Under the pieces are notes generated by a model, which ran no database searches, had not been told where the DNA came from, and saw nothing but the letters and a program-made list of their open reading frames with translations. Below are positions 1 to 8,332 of a stretch of DNA of 46,046 nt, piece by piece. The translations under genes and the position numbers were made by a program. The DNA comes from an uncultured bacterium. GTDB lineage: Bacteria > DUMJ01. Positions within the stretch are counted from its first letter, which is position 1. Every line of letters begins with the position of its first letter. The stretch is from assembly GCA_937958695.1 (NCBI GenBank), contig CALGNK010000029.1, forward strand, positions 1 through 46,046. The letters run 5' to 3'.

Positions 1-498
1 GGAACACCACTTCCTCATGTTAGAGTAGGAGCTATAGCTGGATTTGTAGAGCTTGTTGCAGAGTTAGAAAGAAAAGAAGATATATATAAAATAGCAGAAG
101 ACTTAAGTATGGACTTAGCAGATATTCAACCAGTTATAGAAGCATCAGAATTACTAAAGTTTGTAGATACTACAGGTGGAGATATATCAGTGACAGAGAT
201 AGGGAAAGTCTTTGCAGAAGCAGATGTCCTAGAAAAAAAAGAGATATTCAGAAAACAGATATTGACTAATGTTCCATTTATCCAACAGATAATTCAGGTT
301 TTAAAGAATAAATCTAATCATAGAATGCCAATAGAGTTCTTTATTGAATTGTTAGAGACAAAATTCAGCACTAGTGAGGCTCAAGCCCAAATGGAGATAG
401 CAATAGACTGGGGAAGATATGCTGAATTGTTTGTTTATGACGAAGATAGTAAAGAGATATACTTAGAAGAAGAAATTCCAGAAGGCGAAAAGGTTTAA
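1..498 (+). CDS. ABC transporter ATP-binding protein, C-terminal AAA-associated domain (5'-partial)
   Basis: The reading frame is open from the window edge to the TAA at 496-498, so only the last 165 residues are seen; the first internal ATG is at 109 but is not the start. The piece matches the AAA-associated C-terminal domain that follows the nucleotide-binding domain in nitrate/sulfonate/taurine-type importer ATPases: it opens with a PLPHVRVG-like stretch, runs through helices around PVIEASELLKF and ends with the family-typical AIDWGRYAELF near residue 145. Walker and signature motifs would lie upstream of the window. The gene is followed after 9 bases by the helicase gene on the same strand. 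The transported substrate cannot be told from this part. Confidence in the family is good, in the substrate none. Confidence 0.8.
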   Translation, partial: GTPLPHVRVGAIAGFVELVAELERKEDIYKIAEDLSMDLADIQPVIEASELLKFVDTTGGDISVTEIGKVFAEADVLEKKEIFRKQILTNVPFIQQIIQVLKNKSNHRMPIEFFIELLETKFSTSEAQAQMEIAIDWGRYAELFVYDEDSKEIYLEEEIPEGEKV

Positions 499-507
499 AC
501 TGGGGAA

Positions 508-2604
508 ATGTCCTTTTTAGATGAATTAAACCCACAACAGAGAGAAGCGGTCTTATATACAGAGGCTCCGCTTTTGGTTCTTGCTGGAGCTGGAAGTGGT
601 AAGACTAGAGTTATAACTTATAAGATTGTTTATCTCGTCAGAGAATTAGATGTATCTGAAGATAATATATTAGGAGTAACATTTACCAACAAAGCAGCTA
701 ACGAGATGAGATCTAGGGTTGCAAGATTACTACAAAAAGAGGTAAGTGATGTCTGGCTAGGGACATTTCACGCTACTGCAGTAAAGATATTAAGGAAATA
801 TGGTCCATATGTAGGGATAAATAATAACTTCTCCATCCTTGATGAAGATGACCAAACTACCCTTATAAAAGAAGTGATATCAGAATTAAACCTCGATATA
901 AAAAGATATCCACCTGGGGGTTTTATAGAGAGAATTAGTAGAGCTAAAGAAAGTCTTATAGATCCTGTAACTTATGGAGAATTTGTAGAAAGCTACTATG
1001 AAAGTATAGTAGCTAAGGTTTATCAGAAGTACCAAGAAAAACTAATACAAAATCAAGCATTAGATTTTGATGACCTCCTTATGTATCTAGTTAAATTATT
1101 CAGAGAAAACGAAAAGATCTTATCTTACTACCAAAATAAGTTTAGATATATACTTGTTGACGAATATCAAGATACAAATTATGCTCAATATGTAATAGTA
1201 TTCCTTTTAGCTCAAGCACATCGAAGACTTACAGTTGTAGGAGATGATGATCAAGCTATATATAGTTGGAGAGGAGCGGATATAAGAAACATCTTAGAAT
1301 TTGAAAAGGACTTCCCTGGGGCAAAAGTAATTCGTCTAGAACAGAATTACAGGTCAACCCAAAATATATTGGATGCAGCAAATAAAGTCATAGCCCACAA
1401 TAAATTTAGAAAGGGTAAAAATCTTTGGACAGATAATGAAATTGGGAGTAAGATAAAGCTCTATATAGCTAAAGATGAGATAGCGGAAGCAAATTTTGTA
1501 GCAAGAGAGATTATCCTTTTACAAAAGAGAGAGAATCTAAATTTTGGAGATTTCGCTGTTTTTTATAGAACACATGCACAGTCTAGAGCTCTTGAAGAAG
1601 CAATGGTAAAAAACGGTATACCTTATAGAATCATTGGTGGTATAAAATTCTATCAAAGAAAAGAGATAAAAGATATCTTAGCCTATTTAAGATTCCTTGT
1701 AAATCAATATGACGGAATAAGCCTAAAAAGGATAATAAACACTCCTAGAAGGGGGATAGGGGACGCAACTATCTCTAAGATTATGGACTATGCAAACGAA
1801 AAAGGTATAGATTATCTAGAAGCAATGAAGCATCTAATTGAAAAAGGAGACCTTGGGAAAAAGGTAAGTAAAGAAGTAGAGAAATTTATAGAACTTATAG
1901 ATTCACTAATAGCCTATTCTAAATTGCACCCCGTAGAAGACCTCATTATAGAAGTGCTAGATAAGACAGGTTACATAAAGGAGCTATCAGAATTGCAAAC
2001 AGCAACTGCTCAGATGAGAATAGAAAACGTGGAAGAATTGATATCTGTAGCAAAGGAGTACTCTAGGCAAACCGAAGATACAACTCTAGAAAGTTTTCTA
2101 AACTATGTGTCATTGATGTCAGATATAGATACGTTAGAAGAGGAGAATTCTTCCGTAGTCCTTATGACGATCCATAGCGCAAAAGGCTTAGAATTTCCAG
2201 TTGTATTTATGACTGGTATGGAAGAAGGAGTATTTCCACATAGCCTCTCTATGGGGGAAAGAGAGGAGTTGGAGGAAGAAAGGAGACTATGTTATGTGGG
2301 TATGACTAGGGCAAAAAAGTATCTTTATCTCACATCTGCAGAGATAAGGACTCTTTATGGACATACCAACAGTAATGAATTATCTAGATTTGTAAAAGAG
2401 ATACCTGAAGAATATATAGAACCTGTGACAAAGGCAGATATTATCTTTGAAAGAGGTGAAAAGGTTTGGCACTCTAGATGGGGGGAAGGTATTATCCAAG
2501 AGGTCCGTCCTCTAGAGGATGGGGAGATAGAATTAGTAGTAATGTTTAATGATATTGGTAAAAAGCATCTTTTGGCAAAATACGCCGGTCTAGAAAAATT
2601 ATAA
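508..2604 (+). CDS. pcrA: ATP-dependent DNA helicase PcrA/UvrD (superfamily 1)
   Basis: A 698-residue 3'-5' DNA helicase of the UvrD/Rep/PcrA type, acting in nucleotide excision repair, mismatch repair or removal of RecA from replication forks. Visible motifs: the Q-motif region LNPQQREAV at 7-15, Walker A GAGSGKT at 27-33, motif Ia VTFTNKAANEM, motif II VDEYQDTN at 217-224, motif III GDDDQAIYSWRGA just after it, motif IV QNYRST, motif V TIHSAKGLEF and motif VI VGMTRAKKYLYL. The C-terminal 50 residues (GEKVWHSRWGEG onward) are the small Tudor-like RNA-polymerase-binding domain typical of PcrA. Length is normal, about 700 residues. The only nearby Shine-Dalgarno-like bases (GGGG) lie two bases before the ATG, so initiation may depend on coupling to the upstream gene. 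It converges on the next gene with a 6-base gap and no terminator. Confidence 0.95.
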   Translation: MSFLDELNPQQREAVLYTEAPLLVLAGAGSGKTRVITYKIVYLVRELDVSEDNILGVTFTNKAANEMRSRVARLLQKEVSDVWLGTFHATAVKILRKYGPYVGINNNFSILDEDDQTTLIKEVISELNLDIKRYPPGGFIERISRAKESLIDPVTYGEFVESYYESIVAKVYQKYQEKLIQNQALDFDDLLMYLVKLFRENEKILSYYQNKFRYILVDEYQDTNYAQYVIVFLLAQAHRRLTVVGDDDQAIYSWRGADIRNILEFEKDFPGAKVIRLEQNYRSTQNILDAANKVIAHNKFRKGKNLWTDNEIGSKIKLYIAKDEIAEANFVAREIILLQKRENLNFGDFAVFYRTHAQSRALEEAMVKNGIPYRIIGGIKFYQRKEIKDILAYLRFLVNQYDGISLKRIINTPRRGIGDATISKIMDYANEKGIDYLEAMKHLIEKGDLGKKVSKEVEKFIELIDSLIAYSKLHPVEDLIIEVLDKTGYIKELSELQTATAQMRIENVEELISVAKEYSRQTEDTTLESFLNYVSLMSDIDTLEEENSSVVLMTIHSAKGLEFPVVFMTGMEEGVFPHSLSMGEREELEEERRLCYVGMTRAKKYLYLTSAEIRTLYGHTNSNELSRFVKEIPEEYIEPVTKADIIFERGEKVWHSRWGEGIIQEVRPLEDGEIELVVMFNDIGKKHLLAKYAGLEKL

Positions 2605-2610
2605 CAAATT

Positions 2611-3768
2611 CTATATTCTAACCAGCTCAATTGCCTTTCTAGGACAAACCTCTACACAAAGTCCACATCCTATACAGTTTTTGTTTACATAAAATTTTCC
2701 ATCACCATCTCTTTCAATAGCAGAAGAGTAGCAGACTTTATAGCAAGTAGCGCATTGATTACACTTCTCTTGATTTATATAAGCTACATATAATTTTCTT
2801 CTATCCACCTCTTTATATGATAGAATCTTTCCAACAACATTACCTCTTATATCATCTAAAGATGAATAGCCTTTCTCTTCGAGAAAGTCTATAATCTCTT
2901 TGTTGATTTTTTCTATAACTTCATAACCTTTCAGTATAACAACAGTACATATCTGAACTGAGGTTGCCCCTGCAAGTATACATTTAATAGCATCTTTCCC
3001 ATTAGTTACACCACCGCTAGCAGAGATTGGTATGTGTATGTGGGGATACAAGGCAGATATCCATCTAAGGACATAATGAATAGCCCAAGCTCCTCCATGC
3101 CCTGCATATCCTCCATGAAGTATAGGTATTTCTGTTTCTAGGTCTATATCTAATCCAGTAAATCTATTAAATACAACTATCCCGTTTCCCCCATTTCTTT
3201 CTACTTCGCTTGCCTCTATCATTGGATCACTAGTTTGAGGACTTAACTTTACAATCCTAGGAATCTTCACATCCTTAGTAGCATCTAAAGCCTTTCTTAT
3301 CTCGTCCTTTAATGTTCTACCTTCCATTATATGAACACCGTGGGGACAACTTACATTCAGTTCTATTCCATCCGCACCTGCAGACTCAACTAGAAGTGCC
3401 ATTTTATTCCACATCTCTGGAGTAATACAATTCAAACTAGCAAAGATAGGAATCTTTACAATACTTTTGGCTTTAGAAACTTCCTCTGCATATTCCTCTG
3501 GACCGAGCTCACTAGCCTGTTCATAAGAATAAAGGGTAAGAGATGTATGCCCATTATACCCTCTTCTTATTAGCTTAAATCTAGGAGTAGGAGCCTTCCT
3601 ACAAACTTCTTCTTCAAAGAATGATTTCATAACTACAGCCCCTGCACCATAATCCTCAGCCTTCTTAATCTGATGGGCATATCCAACTATACCTGCAGAA
3701 GAGACAATAATAGGGGTTTTAAGTTTTAGACCAGCATAAGTTACATCTATATTTGGCAAGTTATTCAT
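2611..3768 (-). CDS. PreA-like dihydroorotate dehydrogenase-family protein with C-terminal 2x[4Fe-4S] ferredoxin
   Basis: A 385-residue flavoprotein of the dihydropyrimidine dehydrogenase PreA / dihydroorotate dehydrogenase superfamily. The N-terminal FMN barrel (about 1-310) has the LNVSCPHG active-site segment, where the Cys is the general acid in the DPD branch. The C-terminus carries two ferredoxin motifs, C-X2-C-X2-C-X3-C (CNQCATCYKVC) and the same again followed by Pro (CIGCGLCVEVCP). Known relatives reduce pyrimidines using NADH through a partner PreT, but no PreT lies here, so the substrate is open. The gene overlaps the IclR regulator by 8 bases and is probably cotranscribed with it. 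The start is uncertain: the GGAGG abuts the ATG at 3768 directly, while a TTG at 3759 sits at a normal 9-base spacing. Confidence 0.8.
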   Translation of the reverse strand: MNNLPNIDVTYAGLKLKTPIIVSSAGIVGYAHQIKKAEDYGAGAVVMKSFFEEEVCRKAPTPRFKLIRRGYNGHTSLTLYSYEQASELGPEEYAEEVSKAKSIVKIPIFASLNCITPEMWNKMALLVESAGADGIELNVSCPHGVHIMEGRTLKDEIRKALDATKDVKIPRIVKLSPQTSDPMIEASEVERNGGNGIVVFNRFTGLDIDLETEIPILHGGYAGHGGAWAIHYVLRWISALYPHIHIPISASGGVTNGKDAIKCILAGATSVQICTVVILKGYEVIEKINKEIIDFLEEKGYSSLDDIRGNVVGKILSYKEVDRRKLYVAYINQEKCNQCATCYKVCYSSAIERDGDGKFYVNKNCIGCGLCVEVCPRKAIELVRI

Positions 3769-4561
3769 CCTCCTTTGATAGATACTTTAACTTCTCAGAA
3801 ATAGCATCTCTTGTCTGAAGAAGAATTGGAATAAGCTCTTGTAACCTCTCATCATCTAGTCTAAAAGCTGGAATGGAAATACTTATTGAGCATATAACTT
3901 TACCCTTTCTATTAATGATGGGGGCTCCTATACATTTTATCCAAGGCTCAAATTCCTCTCTATCTAAGGCATATCCTTGTTCTCTAATCTTCTTCAATTC
4001 TTCCGCTAACTCATTTCCATCCTTTATAGTATTTGGAGTCCTCTGAGGAAGAGTATCTTTAGATGTCCACTTTTTAACTAATTCTTCAGGTCCAAAGGCA
4101 AGTAGACATTTACCTAGCGCAGTACAATAAAGAGGAGCTCTAGCGCCTATTCTAGAATACATCCTGATAGTATGCTTACTTTCGACCTTATCTATGTATA
4201 CAATCTCATCTCCTTCTCTAACAGCCAGATGTACAGTTTCACCTGTCTTATCCGCGAGTTCTTCTAAGTAAGGATGAATCATATTTTTTATATCAAGCCT
4301 TTCATTTATAATGCTAGAAAGTTCCAAGGGTTTTAAGCCAAGGAAATATTTCTCTGTCTCCTCATCCTGATCTACATAACCAAACTGCCTTAATGTACTA
4401 ACAAGTCTATAAGCAGTACTTTTGTGGACTCCAATAAGCTTACCTATCTCAGTAACCCCCATAGGTTTACTAGAGTGAGCTAAGAGGTCTATTATCTTTA
4501 ATGCCCTCTCTAAACTCTGTACATTATCTAACATTTTGGCATCATCCTTCTTTGTTCTCAT
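3761..4561 (-). CDS. IclR-family transcriptional regulator
   Basis: A 266-residue regulator with an N-terminal winged helix-turn-helix (about 14-75, including TEIGKLIGVHKSTAYRLV) and a C-terminal IclR effector domain (about 85-255) with the family-typical LGKCLLAF and GYALDREEFEPWIKCIGAPI segments. IclR proteins bind small carboxylates or aromatic and sugar-derived acids and usually control a neighbouring catabolic gene. The stop overlaps the start of the PreA-like gene, so the two are a transcription unit and the likely regulatory target is that gene plus itself. The ATG at 4561 is supported by GGAG eight bases upstream; an internal ATG at codon 10 has no comparable site. The ligand cannot be predicted. 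Confidence 0.93.
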   Translation of the reverse strand: MRTKKDDAKMLDNVQSLERALKIIDLLAHSSKPMGVTEIGKLIGVHKSTAYRLVSTLRQFGYVDQDEETEKYFLGLKPLELSSIINERLDIKNMIHPYLEELADKTGETVHLAVREGDEIVYIDKVESKHTIRMYSRIGARAPLYCTALGKCLLAFGPEELVKKWTSKDTLPQRTPNTIKDGNELAEELKKIREQGYALDREEFEPWIKCIGAPIINRKGKVICSISISIPAFRLDDERLQELIPILLQTRDAISEKLKYLSKEDE

Positions 4562-4591
4562 AAAAGCAACTCCATTTTATAATTTTTATAG

Positions 4592-4620
4592 ATTATAGTA
4601 GCTACAAATCAATAAGTCAA
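4592..4620 (-). promoter_or_regulatory. sigma-70-type promoter of iclR-preA-like unit
   Basis: On the minus strand TTGACT (4615-4620) and TATAAT (4592-4597) are separated by 17 bases, close to the sigma-70 consensus and 31 bases before the IclR start. The -35 box covers the stop codon of the upstream ABC exporter gene. An inverted repeat with arms TATAAT/ATTATA at 4578-4597 overlaps the -10 box and could be an autoregulatory operator, but it is very AT-rich and may be chance. Confidence 0.75.
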
Positions 4621-6377
4621 GTTGATATTACTTCTGCCCCAGATTCATAGAGCCTTCTATATATTCCATTCTTGACCAAAAGTTCCTTATGCGTTCCTCT
4701 CTCTACTATCTCACCATTTTCAATCACTAATATATGATCAGCTTCCTTAACAAAACCTAAGCGATGAGATATGATAAAGGTGGTTCTTCCCTTCATTAAT
4801 CTAAGAATTGCATCTTTCACTAAAGATTCTGACTCAGGGTCTAAAGCAGATGTAGCCTCATCTAGGATAAGGATCTTAGGATTATGTAAGAAGGCTCTTG
4901 CAATAGCTATACGTTGTCTCTGTCCACCAGAGAGTCTTATACCCGAATCCTCCCCAATGACCGTGTCATAGCCATTAGGTAGTTGCATTATAAAATCGTG
5001 AGCATTGGCAGATTTAGCAGCTTGTATAACCTCTTCTTTTGTAGCATACGGTGTTCCATATCTTATATTCTCTAAGATTGTATCAGAAAATAATATAGTA
5101 TCTTGAGGGACTATACTCATCTGCTGTCTGAGAGAATATATCTTGAAATCCCTTATATCAATCTTATCAATCAGTATTAAACCCTCTTGAGGGTCGTAGA
5201 ATCTCATAAGCAGATTTACTATAGTAGTTTTACCAGCCCCACTCCTACCTACTAATGCAACTATTTCTCCAGGCTTTACATAGAATGAGACGTTTTTTAC
5301 AACAGGTTCTCCATCGCTATACCCAAATGTTACATTTTTAAATTCTATCTCTCCTTTTATAGGAATAACAATAGCGTTAAGCTTTTCCTTCACCAAAGGT
5401 TCTGCTTCGAAAAACTCAAATATTCTTCCTATAGCCCCTGCGCTCTGGCTTATTATGCTAAAACTTCGAGATATAGAATATATCGGGTCTACCATCATAA
5501 GTAAAGCGGTAAAGAAAGCCATTAAACTACCAGAAGTCATATTCCGATTCAAAACTTGAAGTCCTCCAAACCATAAGACCCCTAATAGACCTATAGTCTG
5601 AAGTAAGGTGATTATTGGTGTTTGTGTGGCTATAATTTTAGCGCTTTTTAGGGATATCTCTAAACTTTCCTTACTCACCTTTTGGAATTTGAATATCTCA
5701 GATTCTTCCATACCAAAGGATTTTATTAGATGAACTCCGCTTATTCTCTCTTCTAAGAGTTTTACCAATTCAGCAAATCTTTGTTGAACTTGTCTGGTAA
5801 CTCTTACCATCTGATTCCCAAGATACGAGACTACAGAAGCTATAAATGGAAGTATAGCTAAGGTAAATAGAGTAAGCCTCCAGTTAAGATACATCATATA
5901 ACCTAAGGCTCCAACAAGCATAAGACCACTCAAAGGTATATCTATAAGTATAGAATTAAGAGCTTGAGGTATTAATGTTATGTCATTGGATAGACGAGAT
6001 ATTATCTCCCCTGTATGCCATCTCTGATAAAACTCCATAGATAGCTTCTGTAAATGAGCATACACCTTTACCCTTAAGTCGTTCATTACCCTTTGAGTTA
6101 TCACAGATTGTATATATATCTGCCAATACTGTATTATACTCTGAATTATAGTAATACCAACGATGACAAATATAGCTGTATGTAAATTTCTTAGCGCTAT
6201 ATTATAAGCTCTCTGTGCATTGAAGACCTCATCGAATAAAAACTTCAAAATTGGAGAGAAGATAAGTCTAGCTGGGGCTAAAAGAGCAGTAAATAGAAAA
6301 AGAAGAAAAATAAGTAACTTATATGGTTTTACATAAAAATACAGCTCTCTATAAGCCTTTACTATAGAACTCTTCAT
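4617..6377 (-). CDS. MsbA/LmrA-like ABC exporter (fused permease and ATPase)
   Basis: A half-transporter of about 586 residues that would work as a dimer in the cytoplasmic membrane to export lipids, peptides or drugs. The N-terminal membrane domain (about 1-310) has several long hydrophobic helices. The C-terminal ATPase has Walker A GRSGAGKTT near residue 377, signature LSGGQRQR, Walker B ILILDEATSALD and a switch His in ISHRL. The frame is open to an ATG at 6392, but AGGGGG lies between that codon and a double ATG, so the start is taken as 6377 (spacing 6), with 6380 possible. It overlaps the end of the endonuclease III-like gene upstream, implying translational coupling. The substrate is unknown; another exporter of the same class is at 31139-32917. 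Confidence 0.88.
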   Translation of the reverse strand: MKSSIVKAYRELYFYVKPYKLLIFLLFLFTALLAPARLIFSPILKFLFDEVFNAQRAYNIALRNLHTAIFVIVGITIIQSIIQYWQIYIQSVITQRVMNDLRVKVYAHLQKLSMEFYQRWHTGEIISRLSNDITLIPQALNSILIDIPLSGLMLVGALGYMMYLNWRLTLFTLAILPFIASVVSYLGNQMVRVTRQVQQRFAELVKLLEERISGVHLIKSFGMEESEIFKFQKVSKESLEISLKSAKIIATQTPIITLLQTIGLLGVLWFGGLQVLNRNMTSGSLMAFFTALLMMVDPIYSISRSFSIISQSAGAIGRIFEFFEAEPLVKEKLNAIVIPIKGEIEFKNVTFGYSDGEPVVKNVSFYVKPGEIVALVGRSGAGKTTIVNLLMRFYDPQEGLILIDKIDIRDFKIYSLRQQMSIVPQDTILFSDTILENIRYGTPYATKEEVIQAAKSANAHDFIMQLPNGYDTVIGEDSGIRLSGGQRQRIAIARAFLHNPKILILDEATSALDPESESLVKDAILRLMKGRTTFIISHRLGFVKEADHILVIENGEIVERGTHKELLVKNGIYRRLYESGAEVIST

Positions 6378-7059
6378 CATCAACCCCCTCACATATTTTA
6401 TTAAGTGGACATCCGATATGGATAGGGCTCTTTTTGCAATACCTTTTACACAATTCTACTATAAGAGCGTGAAACTCATTATAAAAATACTCTTCTCTTG
6501 GGGTATTACTCATTACTAAACTTTGAATTTCATCGTAACTCTCATTACCTTTTATTATCCCTAATCTAGAAAATAATCTTCTAGTATAAGCATCGACAAC
6601 GAAAATAGGATACTTACCTGCGTACAATATTATAGAATCTGCTGTTTCTTTACCAATACCCTTTATGCTCAGTAACTCCTCCCTAAGTTTCTCCAGAGGT
6701 AAACTTAAAAATCTTTCTAAGGAACCGTATTCTCTAATCTTGCTCATAAGATTTATAAGTCTATCTGTCTTTATTCTATAGTATCCAACACTTTTTATCA
6801 ACTCTGGTATTCTATCTTTGTTTTCTAAAATACCATCAATACTCATAATTCCACTTTTTTTAAGACTATCTATAGCCCTTTCTACATTCTTCCAATTAGT
6901 ATTCTGGGTAAGAACAGCCCCAACTAATATCTCGAACTTAGTCTCTGCTGGCCACCAGTGTTGTGGACCAAAAGCTTCATACAGTGCTAAGTATATACTA
7001 AGAAGAAACGTATCTAGGGACAAATCTTTTGAGTCTTTCTGGTAGCTTACAGTTTTCAT
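6349..7059 (-). CDS. endonuclease III-related HhH-GPD DNA glycosylase
   Basis: A 236-residue base-excision repair enzyme of the HhH-GPD superfamily. It has the helix-hairpin-helix LLSIKGIGKETADSI (about residues 127-141) and the catalytic Asp in VVDAYTRR about 20 residues later, plus the WWPAETKFEILVGAVLTQNT N-terminal region typical of the endonuclease III-related branch that includes MagIII-type 3-methyladenine and other glycosylases. There is no clear catalytic Lys in the HhH motif (the position after GIG is K-E-T), so a monofunctional or weak lyase enzyme is possible. The iron-sulfur loop reads C-X5-H-X2-C-X5-C instead of four Cys. The upstream 61-codon ORF overlaps its start by 62 bases; no strong Shine-Dalgarno precedes the ATG, so the exact start is uncertain. 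Confidence 0.85.
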   Translation of the reverse strand: MKTVSYQKDSKDLSLDTFLLSIYLALYEAFGPQHWWPAETKFEILVGAVLTQNTNWKNVERAIDSLKKSGIMSIDGILENKDRIPELIKSVGYYRIKTDRLINLMSKIREYGSLERFLSLPLEKLREELLSIKGIGKETADSIILYAGKYPIFVVDAYTRRLFSRLGIIKGNESYDEIQSLVMSNTPREEYFYNEFHALIVELCKRYCKKSPIHIGCPLNKICEGVDDEEFYSKGL

Positions 7060-7183
7060 CTATCTTACACGTCTTTATAGCCTCTTTATCTATGCTCTCT
7101 TTAATAAAACAGTCCCCAGCTATTTTATCATTATAGATTATTATAAATTTATCACACTTTACCTTGTAAGCAACTATCCTCAT
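6998..7183 (-). CDS. small Cys-containing hypothetical protein (61 aa)
   Basis: A 61-codon frame whose ATG overlaps the TGA of the SIS-domain gene as ATGA (7180-7183), with AAGGTGA about ten bases upstream, which is the arrangement of a coupled gene. The product is basic with four Cys residues (10, 25, 39, 45) and no signal peptide or membrane segment. Its last 20 codons lie in another frame over the start of the endonuclease III-like gene. I recognise no family. It could be a genuine small protein, a translational link between the SIS and glycosylase genes, or chance. If it is not real, there is a 120-base untranslated gap in an otherwise tightly packed cluster. Confidence 0.45.
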   Translation of the reverse strand: MRIVAYKVKCDKFIIIYNDKIAGDCFIKESIDKEAIKTCKIDENCKLPERLKRFVPRYVSS

Positions 7184-8235
7184 CTAGTTATAGTCACCTT
7201 CTTTAAAAATCTAGGGCTATCAGGGTTAAACCCTTTATCTAATGCCAAATTATTGGCAAACATCTGAAAGGCAGGGGTAAATATTATAGGACTCAAGATT
7301 TCATCTACTTTATAAGGTATAACAAAACCATACTTTTCTATCTCTGATTCATCGAAACTAAATACAAATATATCTTCAGTCTTTTCTTTAAGAGTATCTA
7401 TAACTTCTTTTAGATGCTTATAGGTTGGCCCTAGGGGAAGAAAAACAAAAATAGGCAACTGATAAGAAACTAAAGCTAACGGACCATGTAAGAAGTCGGC
7501 GGAACTATAAGCTTCAGCAAATATATATGAAGTTTCTTTAAGTTTTAAAGAAAATTCCATCGCTGTGGAATAGTTAAAGCCTCTTCCAATACATATACAT
7601 TTGTCCATAAAATGAAATCTACTTACATCTATCTTGGATGCCTTCTCTATAATATCATCTATAAATCTAGGTATCTCTCTCAAGAAACTTAGTATATCAT
7701 TTCTCCCCCTTATAACTGAACAGAACAGATATAAGTTAAATATCTCAGCTAGGTATGTCTTAGTAGCTGGAACACTTCTCTCTTCACCCGCTAAACATGG
7801 TAGAACCTCATCAGCTAGACTTGCTAAAGGACTGTCTTGATGATTTGTTATAGCTATACAGAAAGCACCCTCTTTTTTACCCCACTCTACTACCTCACAT
7901 ACATCTTCACTTTTACCAGACTGAGATACCCCTATTACAATCTTATTCTTCAAAGAAGGAGGGGTCTCATATATCGTAAATAGAGATGGGGCGGAAAGAG
8001 AAGTAACGTAGCCAAGTATAGATTCTATAAGATACTTTCCTAATGTACTGGCATTATCAGAAGTGCCTCTAGCAGATATATATACACCATCTATGTTCTT
8101 ATTCTTCAGGAACTCTTTAATACCCATCAATATAGAAATATTATTTTCCAAAATATTAAAGAGTATTTCTGGTTCTTCTCTAATCTCTTTCTCCATAGTT
8201 GTAACGTCAGTCAAAATTATACACCCCTTTACCAA
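7180..8235 (-). CDS. SIS-domain sugar-phosphate isomerase/deaminase-like protein (GlmS isomerase-domain relative)
   Basis: A 351-residue protein made of two SIS domains, equivalent to the isomerase half of glucosamine-6-phosphate synthase without the glutaminase half. Landmarks are the ARGTSDNA segment near residue 55, the GVSQSGKSEDV phosphosugar-binding loop, the AGEERSVPATKTY segment and the late HGPLALV loop. Stand-alone proteins of this kind include AgaS, NagB-II and FrlB types that deaminate, isomerise or deglycate amino-sugar phosphates in the cytoplasm. The substrate here is not evident. The frame begins at a TTG with GGGAG four bases upstream; a second TTG at 8214 behind AAAGGGG and an ATG at 8196 that matches the usual family start are alternatives. 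Confidence 0.85.
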   Translation of the reverse strand: MVKGCIILTDVTTMEKEIREEPEILFNILENNISILMGIKEFLKNKNIDGVYISARGTSDNASTLGKYLIESILGYVTSLSAPSLFTIYETPPSLKNKIVIGVSQSGKSEDVCEVVEWGKKEGAFCIAITNHQDSPLASLADEVLPCLAGEERSVPATKTYLAEIFNLYLFCSVIRGRNDILSFLREIPRFIDDIIEKASKIDVSRFHFMDKCICIGRGFNYSTAMEFSLKLKETSYIFAEAYSSADFLHGPLALVSYQLPIFVFLPLGPTYKHLKEVIDTLKEKTEDIFVFSFDESEIEKYGFVIPYKVDEILSPIIFTPAFQMFANNLALDKGFNPDSPRFLKKVTITR

Positions 8236-8250
8236 AAATCTCCCTTCTAT

Positions 8251-8278
8251 TTTACCATAATAAAAAATATGTTATAAT
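8251..8278 (+). promoter_or_regulatory. promoter of the PsbP-like secreted protein gene
   Basis: TTTACC (8251-8256) and a perfect TATAAT (8273-8278) are 16 bases apart, 55 bases before the start codon at 8333. A small hairpin, TAGCC-TAGT-GGCTA (8297-8310), lies in the leader just ahead of the GGAGG site. Confidence 0.6.
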
Positions 8279-8332
8279 GAACTGTAATTAAATCTATAGC
8301 CTAGTGGCTAAAAAGAAATGGAGGTTTTTGAA

